DNA of 40,508 nucleotides from an uncultured Flavobacteriales bacterium (GCA_937876195.1 CALEIK010000012.1:1-40508); one strand, 5' to 3'. Positions 1 to 8,386 are shown, numbered from the stretch's first letter. A program made the numbers and translations. Notes: generated by a model not told the origin, from the letters alone.

Positions 1-737
1 AATTGATTACAGTTTGCGTTGATCCAGATGTTCCAACACTATCAGGAACAACAACGATTTGTGAAGGTAGTAACACTACTTTATCAGTAAGCGTAGGTAA
101 CTTAAATGATGCAACGGACTGGGAATGGTACACGACTTCATGTGGTGGAACAGCTGCAGGAAGTGGGACAAGTTTAGTGGTAAGTCCTGCCGTTACAACG
201 ACGTATTTTGTACGCGGAGAAGGTGGATGTGTTATTCCAGGAGCTTGTGCTTCGATCACAGTAACTGTTCAAACAGTTGATGTTTCAGTTACAAATAATG
301 CAGGAGTTCTGATGTCGAATCAAGGTGGAGCAGTTTACCAATGGTTGGATTGCGATAATGGAAATGCACCGATTGGTGGTGAGACAGGACAAACGTTCGC
401 TCCTGCTGTAACAGGAAACTACGCAGTGGAAGTAACGATTGGTGGATGTACAGAAGTTTCTGGATGTGAGTTGGTAGACTTTACTAGTATTGACAATTTA
501 AGTGTCGGTGCAGTAGTTGTATATCCTAACCCTACGGAAGGAAATGTACAGCTAGAGTGGACTGAATCTATCACAAAAATTCAAGTGACGGACGCAAGAG
601 GTAGGATATTAAATGTAGTGGATAACCCAATGGGTAACCAATACACGCTCGATTTTACCAATTATAGCAACGGAGTTTATTTTATACGCATCGAAAATAC
701 GTTTGGAACAAGCGTTTATGATGTAATTAAGCAATAA
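1..737 (+). CDS. T9SS type A sorting domain-containing secreted protein, 3' part
   Basis: The reading frame is open to the left edge of the window, so this is the C-terminal part (about 244 residues visible) of a larger protein; the first in-frame TTG at position 3 is not taken as a real start. The visible part holds Ig-like/adhesin-type beta-rich sequence with Cys-containing, Thr/Ser/Gly-rich stretches (roughly residues 1-160). It ends in a domain of about 75 residues starting with the VVYPNPTEG motif and containing GVYFIRIEN near the end. This is the usual type A C-terminal sorting signal that directs Bacteroidota proteins through the type IX secretion system to the cell surface or medium. 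The function of the passenger part is unknown. It is followed by a strong terminator, so it ends its transcription unit. Confidence 0.85.
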   Translation, partial: LITVCVDPDVPTLSGTTTICEGSNTTLSVSVGNLNDATDWEWYTTSCGGTAAGSGTSLVVSPAVTTTYFVRGEGGCVIPGACASITVTVQTVDVSVTNNAGVLMSNQGGAVYQWLDCDNGNAPIGGETGQTFAPAVTGNYAVEVTIGGCTEVSGCELVDFTSIDNLSVGAVVVYPNPTEGNVQLEWTESITKIQVTDARGRILNVVDNPMGNQYTLDFTNYSNGVYFIRIENTFGTSVYDVIKQ

Positions 738-753
738 GCATGTAATTTTTCAG

Positions 754-787
754 AAAGACCATCAGTCCCAGACTGATGGTCTTTTTT
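754..787 (+). terminator. Rho-independent terminator of the T9SS type A gene
   Basis: A perfect 14-bp stem (754-767 pairs with 771-784) with a 3-base loop is followed by a T run reaching 787. It lies 17 bases past the stop codon of the preceding gene and upstream of the gpsA promoter, so it separates the two units. Confidence 0.9.
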
Positions 788-818
788 GTTCTTCCTCACT
801 TCATTTCAGAATAAATAA

Positions 819-826
819 TACCTTTG
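819..826 (+). promoter_or_regulatory. Putative -7 promoter element of gpsA
   Basis: TACCTTTG matches the Bacteroidota sigma-A consensus TAnnTTTG exactly. It ends 17 bases before the gpsA ATG. I see no convincing TTG at the expected upstream distance. The transcript start would be only about 10 bases before the ATG (inference). Confidence 0.5.
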
Positions 827-843
827 TTATTGCGACCATAAAT

Positions 844-1842
844 ATGGAGGATAGAAAAAAAATAGCGGTTATTGGAGGAGGAAGTTGGGCAACTGCTTTG
901 GTGAAGATATTGAGTAACAACGTGTCTTCTGTCAATTGGTACATGCGCAATGAAGGCGCGGTTCGACATATTTTGAAGTTTCGTCATAATCCTAATTACC
1001 TTCAGTCGGTTGAGTTTGATTTGAATAAAATCAATGTCAGCACGGATTTAATGGAAATTATTAAACCAGCTGACATAGTGATCATCGCGACACCCTCGGC
1101 ATTTTTGGTGAAGCTTTTTGAGAACTTCCCAAAAGACATTCTAGTAGATAAAATTATTTTTTCTGCTGTGAAGGGTATTATTCCTGAATACAATGCAATT
1201 CCTGCTAGATTTATCCATAAAACGTTCGGAACACCTTACGATAACATTGGAATCATTTGTGGTCCCTGTCATGCTGAAGAAGTAGCACTCGAACGTTTAT
1301 CCTATCTCACGGTGGCTTGTCAAGACGATGAGGTTTCTGAAGAAATGGCAGAACTACTAGCATGTCGATACATTAAAACAACCATTTCAGACGATTTGTT
1401 TGGAACTGAAATTTCGGCGGTGCTTAAAAATGTTTACGCAATTGCATCGGGGATCTGTGCAGGTTTAGGATATGGTGACAATTTTCAATCCGTGCTTGTT
1501 TCAAATGCCATTCAAGAAATTGAAAACCTTATTGATGAGATGAGTCCAATTCACCGCGATGTCAAATCATCAGCTTATCTAGGCGATTTGTTGGTAACAG
1601 CGTACTCACGATTTTCGCGCAATCGTTCCTTTGGCTACATGATTGGAAAGGGGTATTCTGTCAAAACCGCTCAAATGGAAATGGACATGATTGCTGAAGG
1701 GTACTTTGCCACAAAAAGTGTCATGGAAATCAAGAAAAAATTTGATGTTGAAATGCCTATCGTTGAGGCAGTCTACAATATTCTTTACGAGCGCATTTCA
1801 CCAGTAATTGAAATGAGAATCTTGACAGACAAGTTAAGTTAA
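844..1842 (+). CDS. gpsA: NAD(P)H-dependent glycerol-3-phosphate dehydrogenase
   Basis: Cytoplasmic enzyme that reduces dihydroxyacetone phosphate to sn-glycerol 3-phosphate, the backbone for phospholipid synthesis. The 332-residue length is normal for GpsA. The N-terminal Rossmann fold shows the dinucleotide-binding GGGSWA at residues 11-16. The family hallmarks follow: SAVKGI near residue 108, GPCHAEE near 140, and the catalytic-Lys region EISAVLKNVYAIASG near 190-203. A C-terminal helical region contains RFSRNRSFG near 258. The ATG at 844 gives the standard N terminus just ahead of the nucleotide-binding strand and lies 17 bases after a consensus -7 element. The gene appears to be transcribed alone, between a terminator upstream and a separate aspartate kinase promoter downstream. 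Confidence 0.96.
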   Translation: MEDRKKIAVIGGGSWATALVKILSNNVSSVNWYMRNEGAVRHILKFRHNPNYLQSVEFDLNKINVSTDLMEIIKPADIVIIATPSAFLVKLFENFPKDILVDKIIFSAVKGIIPEYNAIPARFIHKTFGTPYDNIGIICGPCHAEEVALERLSYLTVACQDDEVSEEMAELLACRYIKTTISDDLFGTEISAVLKNVYAIASGICAGLGYGDNFQSVLVSNAIQEIENLIDEMSPIHRDVKSSAYLGDLLVTAYSRFSRNRSFGYMIGKGYSVKTAQMEMDMIAEGYFATKSVMEIKKKFDVEMPIVEAVYNILYERISPVIEMRILTDKLS

Positions 1843-1871
1843 TCACACTTTGATTAGAATATAACGCCACA

Positions 1872-1904
1872 TTGTTTTTCCATTCATTATAATTTCTACT
1901 TTTG
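1872..1904 (+). promoter_or_regulatory. Putative promoter of aspartate kinase
   Basis: TTG at 1872-1874 and TACTTTTG at 1897-1904 (consensus TAnnTTTG), separated by 22 bases. The -7 box ends only 8 bases before the ATG, which implies an almost leaderless mRNA. Confidence 0.6.
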
Positions 1905-1912
1905 CCAAAAGC

Positions 1913-3190
1913 ATGAGCATGAAGGTTTTTAAATTTGGTGGAGCATCAGTGAAGGATGCGCAAGCAGTTCAAAATGTAGCGGATATAGTTGCACTCTACA
2001 ACGGCGAAAAGCTAGGAATTGTTGTCTCAGCAATGGGTAAAACTACCAATGCGCTCGAGTTAATTGTTGATGCGCTCTGTAAAAGAAACAAATCCACTTT
2101 TGATGATTTAATCGCTGAACGAAGAGCTTTTCATTTAGGAATCATGCAATCATTATTTGATGATGACAATCACTTGATTTTTACTGAGATTGAATCTCAA
2201 TTTGAGGCGCTCACTAAAATGTATGATGCGCGCATTCCAGAAAATTACGATTTTGAATACGACCAAATTGTTTCCTTGGGAGAGGTGATTTCGACCCGAA
2301 TTGTGAATGCCTATTTGAAACAAAGAGGGATAAATTCTGGTTGGGCGGATGCACGTGAATTAATTCGTACCAACAATAATTACCGGGAGGGTGAGGTGGA
2401 CTGGAAGAAAACAGAAGAACTGTTTAAGCAGCATTTTCTTCCAAAGTTTGAACATGTGGATGTTCAGGTGACTCAAGGTTTTATTGGACATACATCAGAA
2501 GGTTTGACAACCACATTGGGAAGAGAAGGGTCTGATTATACTGCAGGAATTATGGCGTACTGTTGCGCTGCCGAAAGCGTGACGATTTGGAAGGACGTTC
2601 CAGGAATGCTGAATGCAGATCCAAAGTGGTTTGATAACACGATTAAATTGGAAAGCATTTCATTCAGAGAAGCGATTGAACTTTCATACTACGGTGCATC
2701 GGTGATTCATCCAAAAACCATCAAACCGCTTCAAAATAAGAACATTCCATTGTATGTGAAATCGTTCATTGATCCGAAGGCGGAGGGGACAACCATCCAA
2801 TCCAGCACCACCAATGATCATACCGTGCCTTCCTTTATTTTTAAGATGAATCAAGTGCTTTTTTCATTTACACCAAAGGATTTCTCCTTCATCGTTGAGA
2901 AGAACTTGAGTGATATTTTTGAACGCCTATCACGCGTCAACGCGAAAATTAATTTGATGCAGAACACGGCTCTGAAATTTTCAATTTTATTGGATGAGGA
3001 AAAGGTGAATATTGATACGATTCGTAATTTGTTTGAGGACAATTACAAAGTGTACTTTGAGAATGGGTTGGAGCTAGTTACCGTGCGTCATTACGATCAA
3101 GCAACATTGGATCGAGTTACCGTCGAGAAGGAAGTTATCCTGGAACAAAAGATGGGCGAAACGGCACGCTTGATTGTCAAACAAAAATAG
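1913..3190 (+). CDS. lysC: Aspartate kinase (monofunctional)
   Basis: Phosphorylates L-aspartate to aspartyl-phosphate, the first step to lysine, threonine, methionine and diaminopimelate. The protein has 425 residues, the size of a monofunctional enzyme with no homoserine dehydrogenase domain. The kinase domain begins with KFGGASV (residues 7-13), and TTLGREGSDYTAG lies near residue 200. VTIWKDVPG near residue 222 and the ELSYYGASVIHPKT stretch near residue 258 are also typical. The C-terminal about 120 residues should be tandem ACT domains for allosteric control, judging from position and length. The start could also be the second Met at 1919; both Mets sit directly ahead of the core fold. 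The symbol lysC is by family; which end product inhibits it cannot be read from the sequence. Confidence 0.93.
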   Translation: MSMKVFKFGGASVKDAQAVQNVADIVALYNGEKLGIVVSAMGKTTNALELIVDALCKRNKSTFDDLIAERRAFHLGIMQSLFDDDNHLIFTEIESQFEALTKMYDARIPENYDFEYDQIVSLGEVISTRIVNAYLKQRGINSGWADARELIRTNNNYREGEVDWKKTEELFKQHFLPKFEHVDVQVTQGFIGHTSEGLTTTLGREGSDYTAGIMAYCCAAESVTIWKDVPGMLNADPKWFDNTIKLESISFREAIELSYYGASVIHPKTIKPLQNKNIPLYVKSFIDPKAEGTTIQSSTTNDHTVPSFIFKMNQVLFSFTPKDFSFIVEKNLSDIFERLSRVNAKINLMQNTALKFSILLDEEKVNIDTIRNLFEDNYKVYFENGLELVTVRHYDQATLDRVTVEKEVILEQKMGETARLIVKQK

Positions 3191-3238
3191 TCGCTGAAAT
3201 ACCCTCTTCAGGGTACTGCGATTTACACCAAGGAACTT

Positions 3239-3246
3239 TATATTTG
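3239..3246 (+). promoter_or_regulatory. Putative -7 promoter element of the feo operon
   Basis: TATATTTG, a perfect TAnnTTTG match, ends 15 bases before the feoA ATG. A small hairpin (TACCC/GGGTA, 3200-3215) precedes it and may attenuate read-through from lysC. I see no clear Fur-box palindrome. Confidence 0.5.
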
Positions 3247-3261
3247 TACTCATTCTAAATA

Positions 3262-3504
3262 ATGGGGCAGATTCTTTCACACATAAAAAATGGTGAATCC
3301 GTTGTGGTTCGTGCTATTCTCGAGTCATCGTTGAAAGTTAAGCTGATGGAAATGGGTTTAGTCGTAGGAAAACGATTGGAAATTTTATACCGAGCCCCTT
3401 TTGGTGACCCAATTGCCGTGGATATTGATGGCTATGTTCTTTCGCTCAGAAAAGACGAGGCTCAATTGATTGAAGTGGATCTTCAAAACGAACCAACACC
3501 ATGA
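3262..3504 (+). CDS. feoA: Ferrous iron transport protein A
   Basis: Small cytoplasmic SH3-like protein of 80 residues, the normal size for stand-alone FeoA, which supports Fe(II) uptake by FeoB. The family core is visible as LKVKLMEMGLVVGKRLEIL in the first half, followed by PFGDPIAVDIDGYVLSLRK. In many Bacteroidota FeoA is fused to FeoB; here it is a separate gene whose stop codon overlaps the feoB start (ATGA at 3501-3504), so the two are probably translationally coupled. Confidence 0.93.
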   Translation: MGQILSHIKNGESVVVRAILESSLKVKLMEMGLVVGKRLEILYRAPFGDPIAVDIDGYVLSLRKDEAQLIEVDLQNEPTP

Positions 3505-5450
3505 AAATAGCGTTACTTGGAAACCCAAATACGGGTAAAAGCTCTGTTTTCAACATGTTGACTGGGCTTCGGCAACACGTCGGTAATTTTCCGGGTGTTA
3601 CTGTAGATAAGAAAACAGGTAGATTGGAAATTGAAGGTCAGCCCCACGAACTCATTGATTTCCCAGGGACATATAGCATTTATCCCCGTTCGAAGGATGA
3701 AGAAGTTGTGTACAACAGTCTCTGCAATCCCGAAAGCCATAATTATCCCGATGCCGTTGTAGTTGTTGTGGACGCGTCAAATCTTGAACGAAATCTATTG
3801 TTGTTCACCCAAGTCTACGATTTACAATTGCCAACGTTAATGGTCTTGAACATGACCGATTTGGCTACGAAGCAGAACAAAACGATAGAGATTGCTTCGC
3901 TACAAGCATTGTTTCCAGAAGCCACAATTGTTTCCTCGAACGCACGCGTTAAACTGGGAAAACAAAAGGTGTTGGAAGCCCTAGGCTCATTTAAAGAAAG
4001 AAAGGGACACAAATTTCAGAACGATATTAGTTTGGCATCGGTAGATGATTTAGGTGCTCAAGAAAGTGAAACAAAACTTCGATTTACCCATATCCGAGCT
4101 GAAATTGCAAACATTGAGAACATCTCAGAAAAAACAATTTCAGCCTCTCGTGGCATCGATAAAGTACTGGTACACCCAATTTTTGGTTACCTTATTTTTG
4201 GTGTTGTACTGCTGATTATTTTTCAGTTTATTTATGCCTTTGCATCTGTTCCAATGGATTTAATAGATGGAGCATTTGCGAATCTGAGTGGTTGGACGAG
4301 AAGCATTTTACCTGAGGGATTATTTACAGATTTAGTCACCGAAGGCATTATCCCAGGAATTGGAGGTGTACTCATATTCATTCCACAGATCGCACTCTTG
4401 TTCTTTTTCATTGCGATTTTGGAAGAAACAGGGTATTTATCACGTGTGGTTTTCATCATGGATCGATTGATGCGCCCATTCGGGCTGAATGGGAAGAGCG
4501 TCGTGCCTTTACTTTCAAGTGTAGCCTGTGCGATTCCGGGTGTGATGTCGGCTCGTACCATTTCCGATTGGAAGGAACGCATGATTACGATTATGGTCGC
4601 ACCACTCATGAGTTGCAGCGCGCGAATTCCAGTCTATACTTTGCTCATCGCGTTGGTCATTCCAAGTGAAACGTATTTTGGCTTCATGAATCTGCAAGGA
4701 TTGGTGTTATTCGTCTTGTATGCGCTAGGCACACTGAGTGCGTTATTCATTGCGATTTTGCTAAAATGGATCATTAAAACGAAGGAAAAGGGCTTTTTAC
4801 TGCTCGAAATGCCCGATTACAAGCTTCCAAGGTGGCAGAACGTTGGAATTACCGTTTGGGAGAAGATCAAAGTATTTGTGTGGGACGCTGGAAAAATCAT
4901 CATAGCAATTTCCATCATTTTGTGGGGATTGGCAACATTTGGACCGTCTGATCGCATGGAAATGGCAGGAACCCTAGCGCAAACTGAAGCCATACAATTA
5001 AACCTTGATGAAGAAGGTACAAACCGATTAGTTGCTTCTGCAAAACTAGAAAACTCCTACATCGGAATCATGGGTAAAACGATTGAACCGGTGATTGCGC
5101 CGTTGGGTTACGACTGGAAAATTGGAATTTCACTGATCACCTCCTTTGCAGCGCGCGAAGTCTTTGTCGGTTCGATGGCGACGATTTATGCGGTTGGAGA
5201 TGACAGCGAAGAAAGTCGACCGTTGATTGAAAAAATGAGAAGTGAAACTTATGCTGATGGTACGCCTGTATTTAGTCTCGCTGCTGGTGTGAGTTTAATG
5301 GTGTTCTATGTCTTTGCTATGCAATGCATGGCGACGTTGGCGGTCGTAAAAAGAGAAACCAAGAGTTGGAAATGGCCATTGCTTCAAATGGGATATATGG
5401 GAATTTTGGCGTATCTTGGTGCCTGGATAACATATCTAATTCTTTCGTAA
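3501..5450 (+). CDS. feoB: Ferrous iron transporter B (GTPase/permease)
   Basis: Inner-membrane Fe(II) transporter of 649 residues. The N-terminal G domain has G1 GNPNTGKS (7-14), the switch region FPGVTVD near 30-36, G3 DFPG (53-56) and G4 NMTD near 117. A linker follows to about residue 215. The membrane part contains two Gate-type regions, one around GVLIFIPQIALLFFF and GVMSARTI, the other around the second half with SFAAREVFVGSMATIYAVG. The C terminus is hydrophobic. Length is in the lower part of the family range, consistent with FeoA being separate. It overlaps feoA by 4 nt at its start and the next small gene by 1 nt at its end, so this is an operon. Confidence 0.96.
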   Translation: MKIALLGNPNTGKSSVFNMLTGLRQHVGNFPGVTVDKKTGRLEIEGQPHELIDFPGTYSIYPRSKDEEVVYNSLCNPESHNYPDAVVVVVDASNLERNLLLFTQVYDLQLPTLMVLNMTDLATKQNKTIEIASLQALFPEATIVSSNARVKLGKQKVLEALGSFKERKGHKFQNDISLASVDDLGAQESETKLRFTHIRAEIANIENISEKTISASRGIDKVLVHPIFGYLIFGVVLLIIFQFIYAFASVPMDLIDGAFANLSGWTRSILPEGLFTDLVTEGIIPGIGGVLIFIPQIALLFFFIAILEETGYLSRVVFIMDRLMRPFGLNGKSVVPLLSSVACAIPGVMSARTISDWKERMITIMVAPLMSCSARIPVYTLLIALVIPSETYFGFMNLQGLVLFVLYALGTLSALFIAILLKWIIKTKEKGFLLLEMPDYKLPRWQNVGITVWEKIKVFVWDAGKIIIAISIILWGLATFGPSDRMEMAGTLAQTEAIQLNLDEEGTNRLVASAKLENSYIGIMGKTIEPVIAPLGYDWKIGISLITSFAAREVFVGSMATIYAVGDDSEESRPLIEKMRSETYADGTPVFSLAAGVSLMVFYVFAMQCMATLAVVKRETKSWKWPLLQMGYMGILAYLGAWITYLILS

Positions 5451-5593
5451 TGCAAACAATGCTCGTCATAGCAATTTTACTCGCCGCCTCGATTTACCTC
5501 GGGCGCTTGTTCTATCAGCGTTTTTTTGCGGAGGAAACAAAATGCGATGGCTGTGCTGTCGGAAAAATGATGGAAAAGACCGAGAATAACTAG
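5450..5593 (+). CDS. FeoB-associated Cys-rich membrane peptide
   Basis: A 47-residue peptide: one N-terminal membrane segment (about residues 3-22), then a short cytoplasmic or periplasmic tail with a KCDGCAVGK motif, that is Cys-x2-Cys. This matches the FeoB-associated Cys-rich membrane protein family, which occupies the FeoC position in many bacteria and may handle iron or sense redox state (role not established). The start is the ATG whose A is the last base of the feoB TAA stop (TAATG), a coupling arrangement. A longer in-frame version beginning at 5324 would lie inside feoB and is not credible. Confidence 0.85.
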   Translation: MQTMLVIAILLAASIYLGRLFYQRFFAEETKCDGCAVGKMMEKTENN

Positions 5594-5596
5594 TGC

Positions 5597-6676
5597 ATGG
5601 GAAATTTCATCAATAATTTATTGGATAATTTACTGTCAACACTTTGGCGTGTGTTGGACTTACCTTTGTACGGTATTGTTCTTATGATATTGGGTTTAAT
5701 GGTCGTGACAACCTTCCTACTGAGACGATTTTTTAAGAAGGTAGAAAAGCGACGTATCTGGCAAATTAATTTCATCCTTCTGGGCTTTTTAGTGCTGCTA
5801 ATCATAGACAAAAAAGTAAGTAACATCAACAAGGAACTGACTGTTCTCAATAAGAAGATTGTGGAAAGTAAGATGATGTCAACGCCTGCAATAAACAAGG
5901 AAAAGGTGTATGATGCAAGTGCTTTGAAGAAGAAATATCCCAACGCCACGATCTATGAAAAACCCATCAATGAAGCCATTGATTTAATCACTATTCAACA
6001 GGCATCACCTAACTCAGTGGCATTTATTGCGATTGTGGATTTAAAACATCCGAGTGTAAAAGTGAAAGTCACTCCAGAGAAAAAGCACAAATACCTGACC
6101 AGCGAATTTGCCAAGGAAAACAATTGCGTGCTCGCCATTAACGGAGAAGCAGGTGAATCGATGGCAATGGACTGTGAGTTGGGTGAGTGGAGTGGAAACT
6201 GGATTTCTGACGGGAACGTTGTAATGATGGCTGATACGAAAAAAAGACCGTTCATTGGGTTTTCTAAAAAGACGAATAGAGCAAATTATTCCGTTGAATC
6301 AGTAGTTGATACAGTGATGAACAACGATAAATACAACGCCATTTGGGGTCGATTCGATATTTTGGTAGACAATGAGATTCTTTCTCTTGAAAATGATAAC
6401 CCTTATGCGCGAACGGTTATGGGAACAAATGCAGACGGAACATTACTTTACTTAATGATTGTAGACGGGAAACGACCTGACTACAGCGAAGGGCTCACGT
6501 ATCACAATTGTGCCGACATACTTCGACTTTTAGGCGCTTCAAATGCCATGGCGTGTGACCAAGGCGGATCGTCATGTATGTATCTGGAACCAATGGGTGG
6601 GATTATTAACCGACCAGCTGATAGTGATGGTTACGAGCGACCAATTTATTCCCACTTTGGAATTTCCATGAAATAA
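5597..6676 (+). CDS. Membrane-anchored phosphodiester glycosidase (NAGPA-like) domain protein
   Basis: 359 residues. The N terminus has two predicted membrane segments (about 20-42 and 52-70). A short, charged, possibly coiled stretch leads to an exported catalytic domain from about residue 130 to the end. That domain matches the phosphodiester glycosidase family (the human uncovering-enzyme/NAGPA fold): FIAIVDLKHPSVKVKV at its start, AINGEAGE, NPYARTVMGTNADGTL, and near the C terminus ACDQGGSSCMYL. Family members remove sugar-1-phosphate caps or act in exopolysaccharide metabolism; the substrate here is unknown. It starts 3 nt after the Cys-rich peptide gene, so it is probably co-transcribed with feoAB, although a link to iron uptake is not obvious. 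The downstream end faces the sugar-transporter gene. Confidence 0.85.
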   Translation: MGNFINNLLDNLLSTLWRVLDLPLYGIVLMILGLMVVTTFLLRRFFKKVEKRRIWQINFILLGFLVLLIIDKKVSNINKELTVLNKKIVESKMMSTPAINKEKVYDASALKKKYPNATIYEKPINEAIDLITIQQASPNSVAFIAIVDLKHPSVKVKVTPEKKHKYLTSEFAKENNCVLAINGEAGESMAMDCELGEWSGNWISDGNVVMMADTKKRPFIGFSKKTNRANYSVESVVDTVMNNDKYNAIWGRFDILVDNEILSLENDNPYARTVMGTNADGTLLYLMIVDGKRPDYSEGLTYHNCADILRLLGASNAMACDQGGSSCMYLEPMGGIINRPADSDGYERPIYSHFGISMK

Positions 6677-6727
6677 ACACCTCGTGTTACACTATACTGG
6701 TTATATCTTAGAGTTTCAATTTAGCTC

Positions 6728-6831
6728 TTTAACACAGAGTAACAGAGTTTGGGAGTTCACAGAGGTCTTTGGTTCGCTCAACGTATTTTCTCTGTGTACA
6801 CTGTGTTCCTCTGCTCAACCTCTGTGTTAAA
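6728..6831. repeat. Imperfect palindromic intergenic repeat rich in CACAGAG
   Basis: TTTAACACAGAG at 6728-6739 is mirrored exactly by CTCTGTGTTAAA at 6820-6831 (12 bp). Inside, CACAGAG (6758-6764) pairs with CTCTGTG (6790-6796), and a further ACAGAG copy lies at 6742-6747. The roughly 100-base element fills the space between two convergent genes and may act as a transcription end for both. It resembles dispersed REP-like families that I recall from environmental bacterial genomes; copy number cannot be judged from this window. Confidence 0.75.
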
Positions 6832-6842
6832 AAACTCAAAAT

Positions 6843-8288
6843 TTAGATTTCGTAATTAATCCCTTGTGTTTTTAATGATTTGGTAGCCACGATTCCATAG
6901 ATTGCTAAGTAAGCAAAACAAATAACTGGAATCCAATACGAGTGGTGTATTCCAATAAGATCTCCCACGTAACCTTGCAGCGGTGGGATAAGCGCACCAC
7001 CAAAAATCATCATAACTAAAAGAGATGACGCTCTATTTGCATGTTTGCCTAATCCAGATATCGCAAGTGAAAATATACAAGGCCACATTATAGAACAAAA
7101 TAGCCCACCACTGATAAACGAGTAAACGGCAACTTTTCCTGTTGACATTATGCCTATTATCATCATTACTAAACCTAACAAACTAAATAATATAAGTGTA
7201 AATCCGGGTCTGTTTTTTGAAATGATAAAGCCAGCGATTAATATTAGAATATAAGGCCAGTAGTCGTAAAAATCAGAAATTTTCATTCCAATTAAGTAAT
7301 TGAATCCGATTATAACTCCAAAGGCAACGACAGGTACAATAACGTACAATGCATATTTAAGTTTGGTTCCGATATTAAAAACTCCGATACTCTGCATCCA
7401 TCGCCCGATCATCAATGACCCCCAATAAAGTGAGATGAAGTGAGCAGTAAATTTTGGTGCCATTCCTAAAATGTCATCTTGTGCCATAAAGGCGGGTAAA
7501 TTACTCTGTATGGAAACCTCTACACCAACGTAAATGAAGATAGCAATCATTCCGAATACTAACTGAGGATAGTTAAAGACTGAAGGGCGGTCCTGAATTA
7601 TAGAGCCTCCTGATTCAGATGGTACGTCGACTTTGTCATTGATTTTTTTTAAATCTGGAAGTTTTATTTTCCAGAGAATTAAAGCGAGTGCTACAAAACA
7701 AATGGCTAGTATAATGTACGGTAACTGAATACTTCCAACGGAAACATTTCCAGTGTCTATATCCGCTACCTTACCGAATAGAATATAATTGAATATTAAG
7801 GGTCCAATCATCGTTCCAACACTATTAATTCCACCTGCGAAACTCACCCGATGCGCACCTGTTTTTGGGTCACCAATGGCAATCACATATGGATTTGCAA
7901 CTATTTGAAGGAGGGAGAATCCGAGACCAACTATAAACAATGAAACTAACATTAGCCAAAACGAGGAAAGTTCTGCCGCAGGAATAAATCCAAGCGCGCC
8001 TATTGCAGATATGACTAGTCCCCCAATAAGCCCTTTTTTATAACCATATTTTAATAATGGATCGCTCTTAATAATTGAAATCAGAAAGTAGATTAAGGAC
8101 CCAACAAAGTATGCTGTGTAAAAGGCAAATTCAACGAGCTGAGATTGCCATTGGAGAAGGTCAAATCTCTCTTTGAATAATCCAATTAGAATTGTATTTG
8201 AAGCAGCAACGAACCCCCAAAAGAAAAAAACGGTAGTTAGTGTGGTTAGCGCACCATAATTGGTTTTCTGCAATGTATCTGTCGACAT
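6843..8288 (-). CDS. Sugar MFS transporter, FucP/GluP (FHS) family
   Basis: Inner-membrane proton-coupled sugar symporter of 481 residues with about 12 hydrophobic segments. The first helix region FFFWGFVAASNTILIGLFK and the following QSQLVEFAFYTAYFVGSL match the fucose:H+ symporter-like FHS family, as do QIVANPYVIAIGDP and SFAGGINSVGTMIGP (about residues 128-165). The C-terminal half contains the typical MWPCIFSLAISGLGKHA and GGALIPPLQGYVGDL motifs. The sugar (fucose, glucose/galactose or another) cannot be told. It is transcribed divergently from an aldehyde dehydrogenase of the alpha-ketoglutarate-semialdehyde type, which suggests uptake and oxidative breakdown of the same sugar or sugar acid (inference). 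Confidence 0.9.
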   Translation of the reverse strand: MSTDTLQKTNYGALTTLTTVFFFWGFVAASNTILIGLFKERFDLLQWQSQLVEFAFYTAYFVGSLIYFLISIIKSDPLLKYGYKKGLIGGLVISAIGALGFIPAAELSSFWLMLVSLFIVGLGFSLLQIVANPYVIAIGDPKTGAHRVSFAGGINSVGTMIGPLIFNYILFGKVADIDTGNVSVGSIQLPYIILAICFVALALILWKIKLPDLKKINDKVDVPSESGGSIIQDRPSVFNYPQLVFGMIAIFIYVGVEVSIQSNLPAFMAQDDILGMAPKFTAHFISLYWGSLMIGRWMQSIGVFNIGTKLKYALYVIVPVVAFGVIIGFNYLIGMKISDFYDYWPYILILIAGFIISKNRPGFTLILFSLLGLVMMIIGIMSTGKVAVYSFISGGLFCSIMWPCIFSLAISGLGKHANRASSLLVMMIFGGALIPPLQGYVGDLIGIHHSYWIPVICFAYLAIYGIVATKSLKTQGINYEI

Positions 8289-8307
8289 GTAGTTTGTTTT
8301 AGAGGTA

Positions 8308-8335
8308 CAAAATAGTCAGAAAAATGAAATCTCAA
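8308..8335 (-). promoter_or_regulatory. Putative promoter of the sugar transporter
   Basis: On the minus strand TTG (8335-8333) and TATTTTG (8314-8308) are 18 bases apart; the -7 box is one base off the TAnnTTTG consensus. It lies back to back with a promoter candidate for the divergent dehydrogenase. Confidence 0.4.
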
Positions 8336-8355
8336 CTGAAAGTCCAATCAAATAG

Positions 8356-8386
8356 TTGTAGTTGATGAAGATAGACTTTACATTTA
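8356..8386 (+). promoter_or_regulatory. Putative promoter of the aldehyde dehydrogenase
   Basis: TTG (8356-8358), a 20-base spacer and TACATTTA (8379-8386), one mismatch to TAnnTTTG. It lies downstream of the first possible in-frame starts (8362, 8365), which supports translation from the later ATG at 8416. Confidence 0.4.

Noticed and set aside
4232..4609. 125-residue frame antisense to feoB
   Set aside because: Shadow of a well-supported gene; no promoter or family features.
5324..5449. Earlier start for the Cys-rich peptide within feoB
   Set aside because: It would be read in another frame of feoB; the peptide family is about 45-60 residues and starts at the membrane segment.
6677..6842. 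tRNA or small RNA gene in the spacer
   Set aside because: No cloverleaf, CCA end or T-loop motif; the structure is explained by the palindromic repeat.
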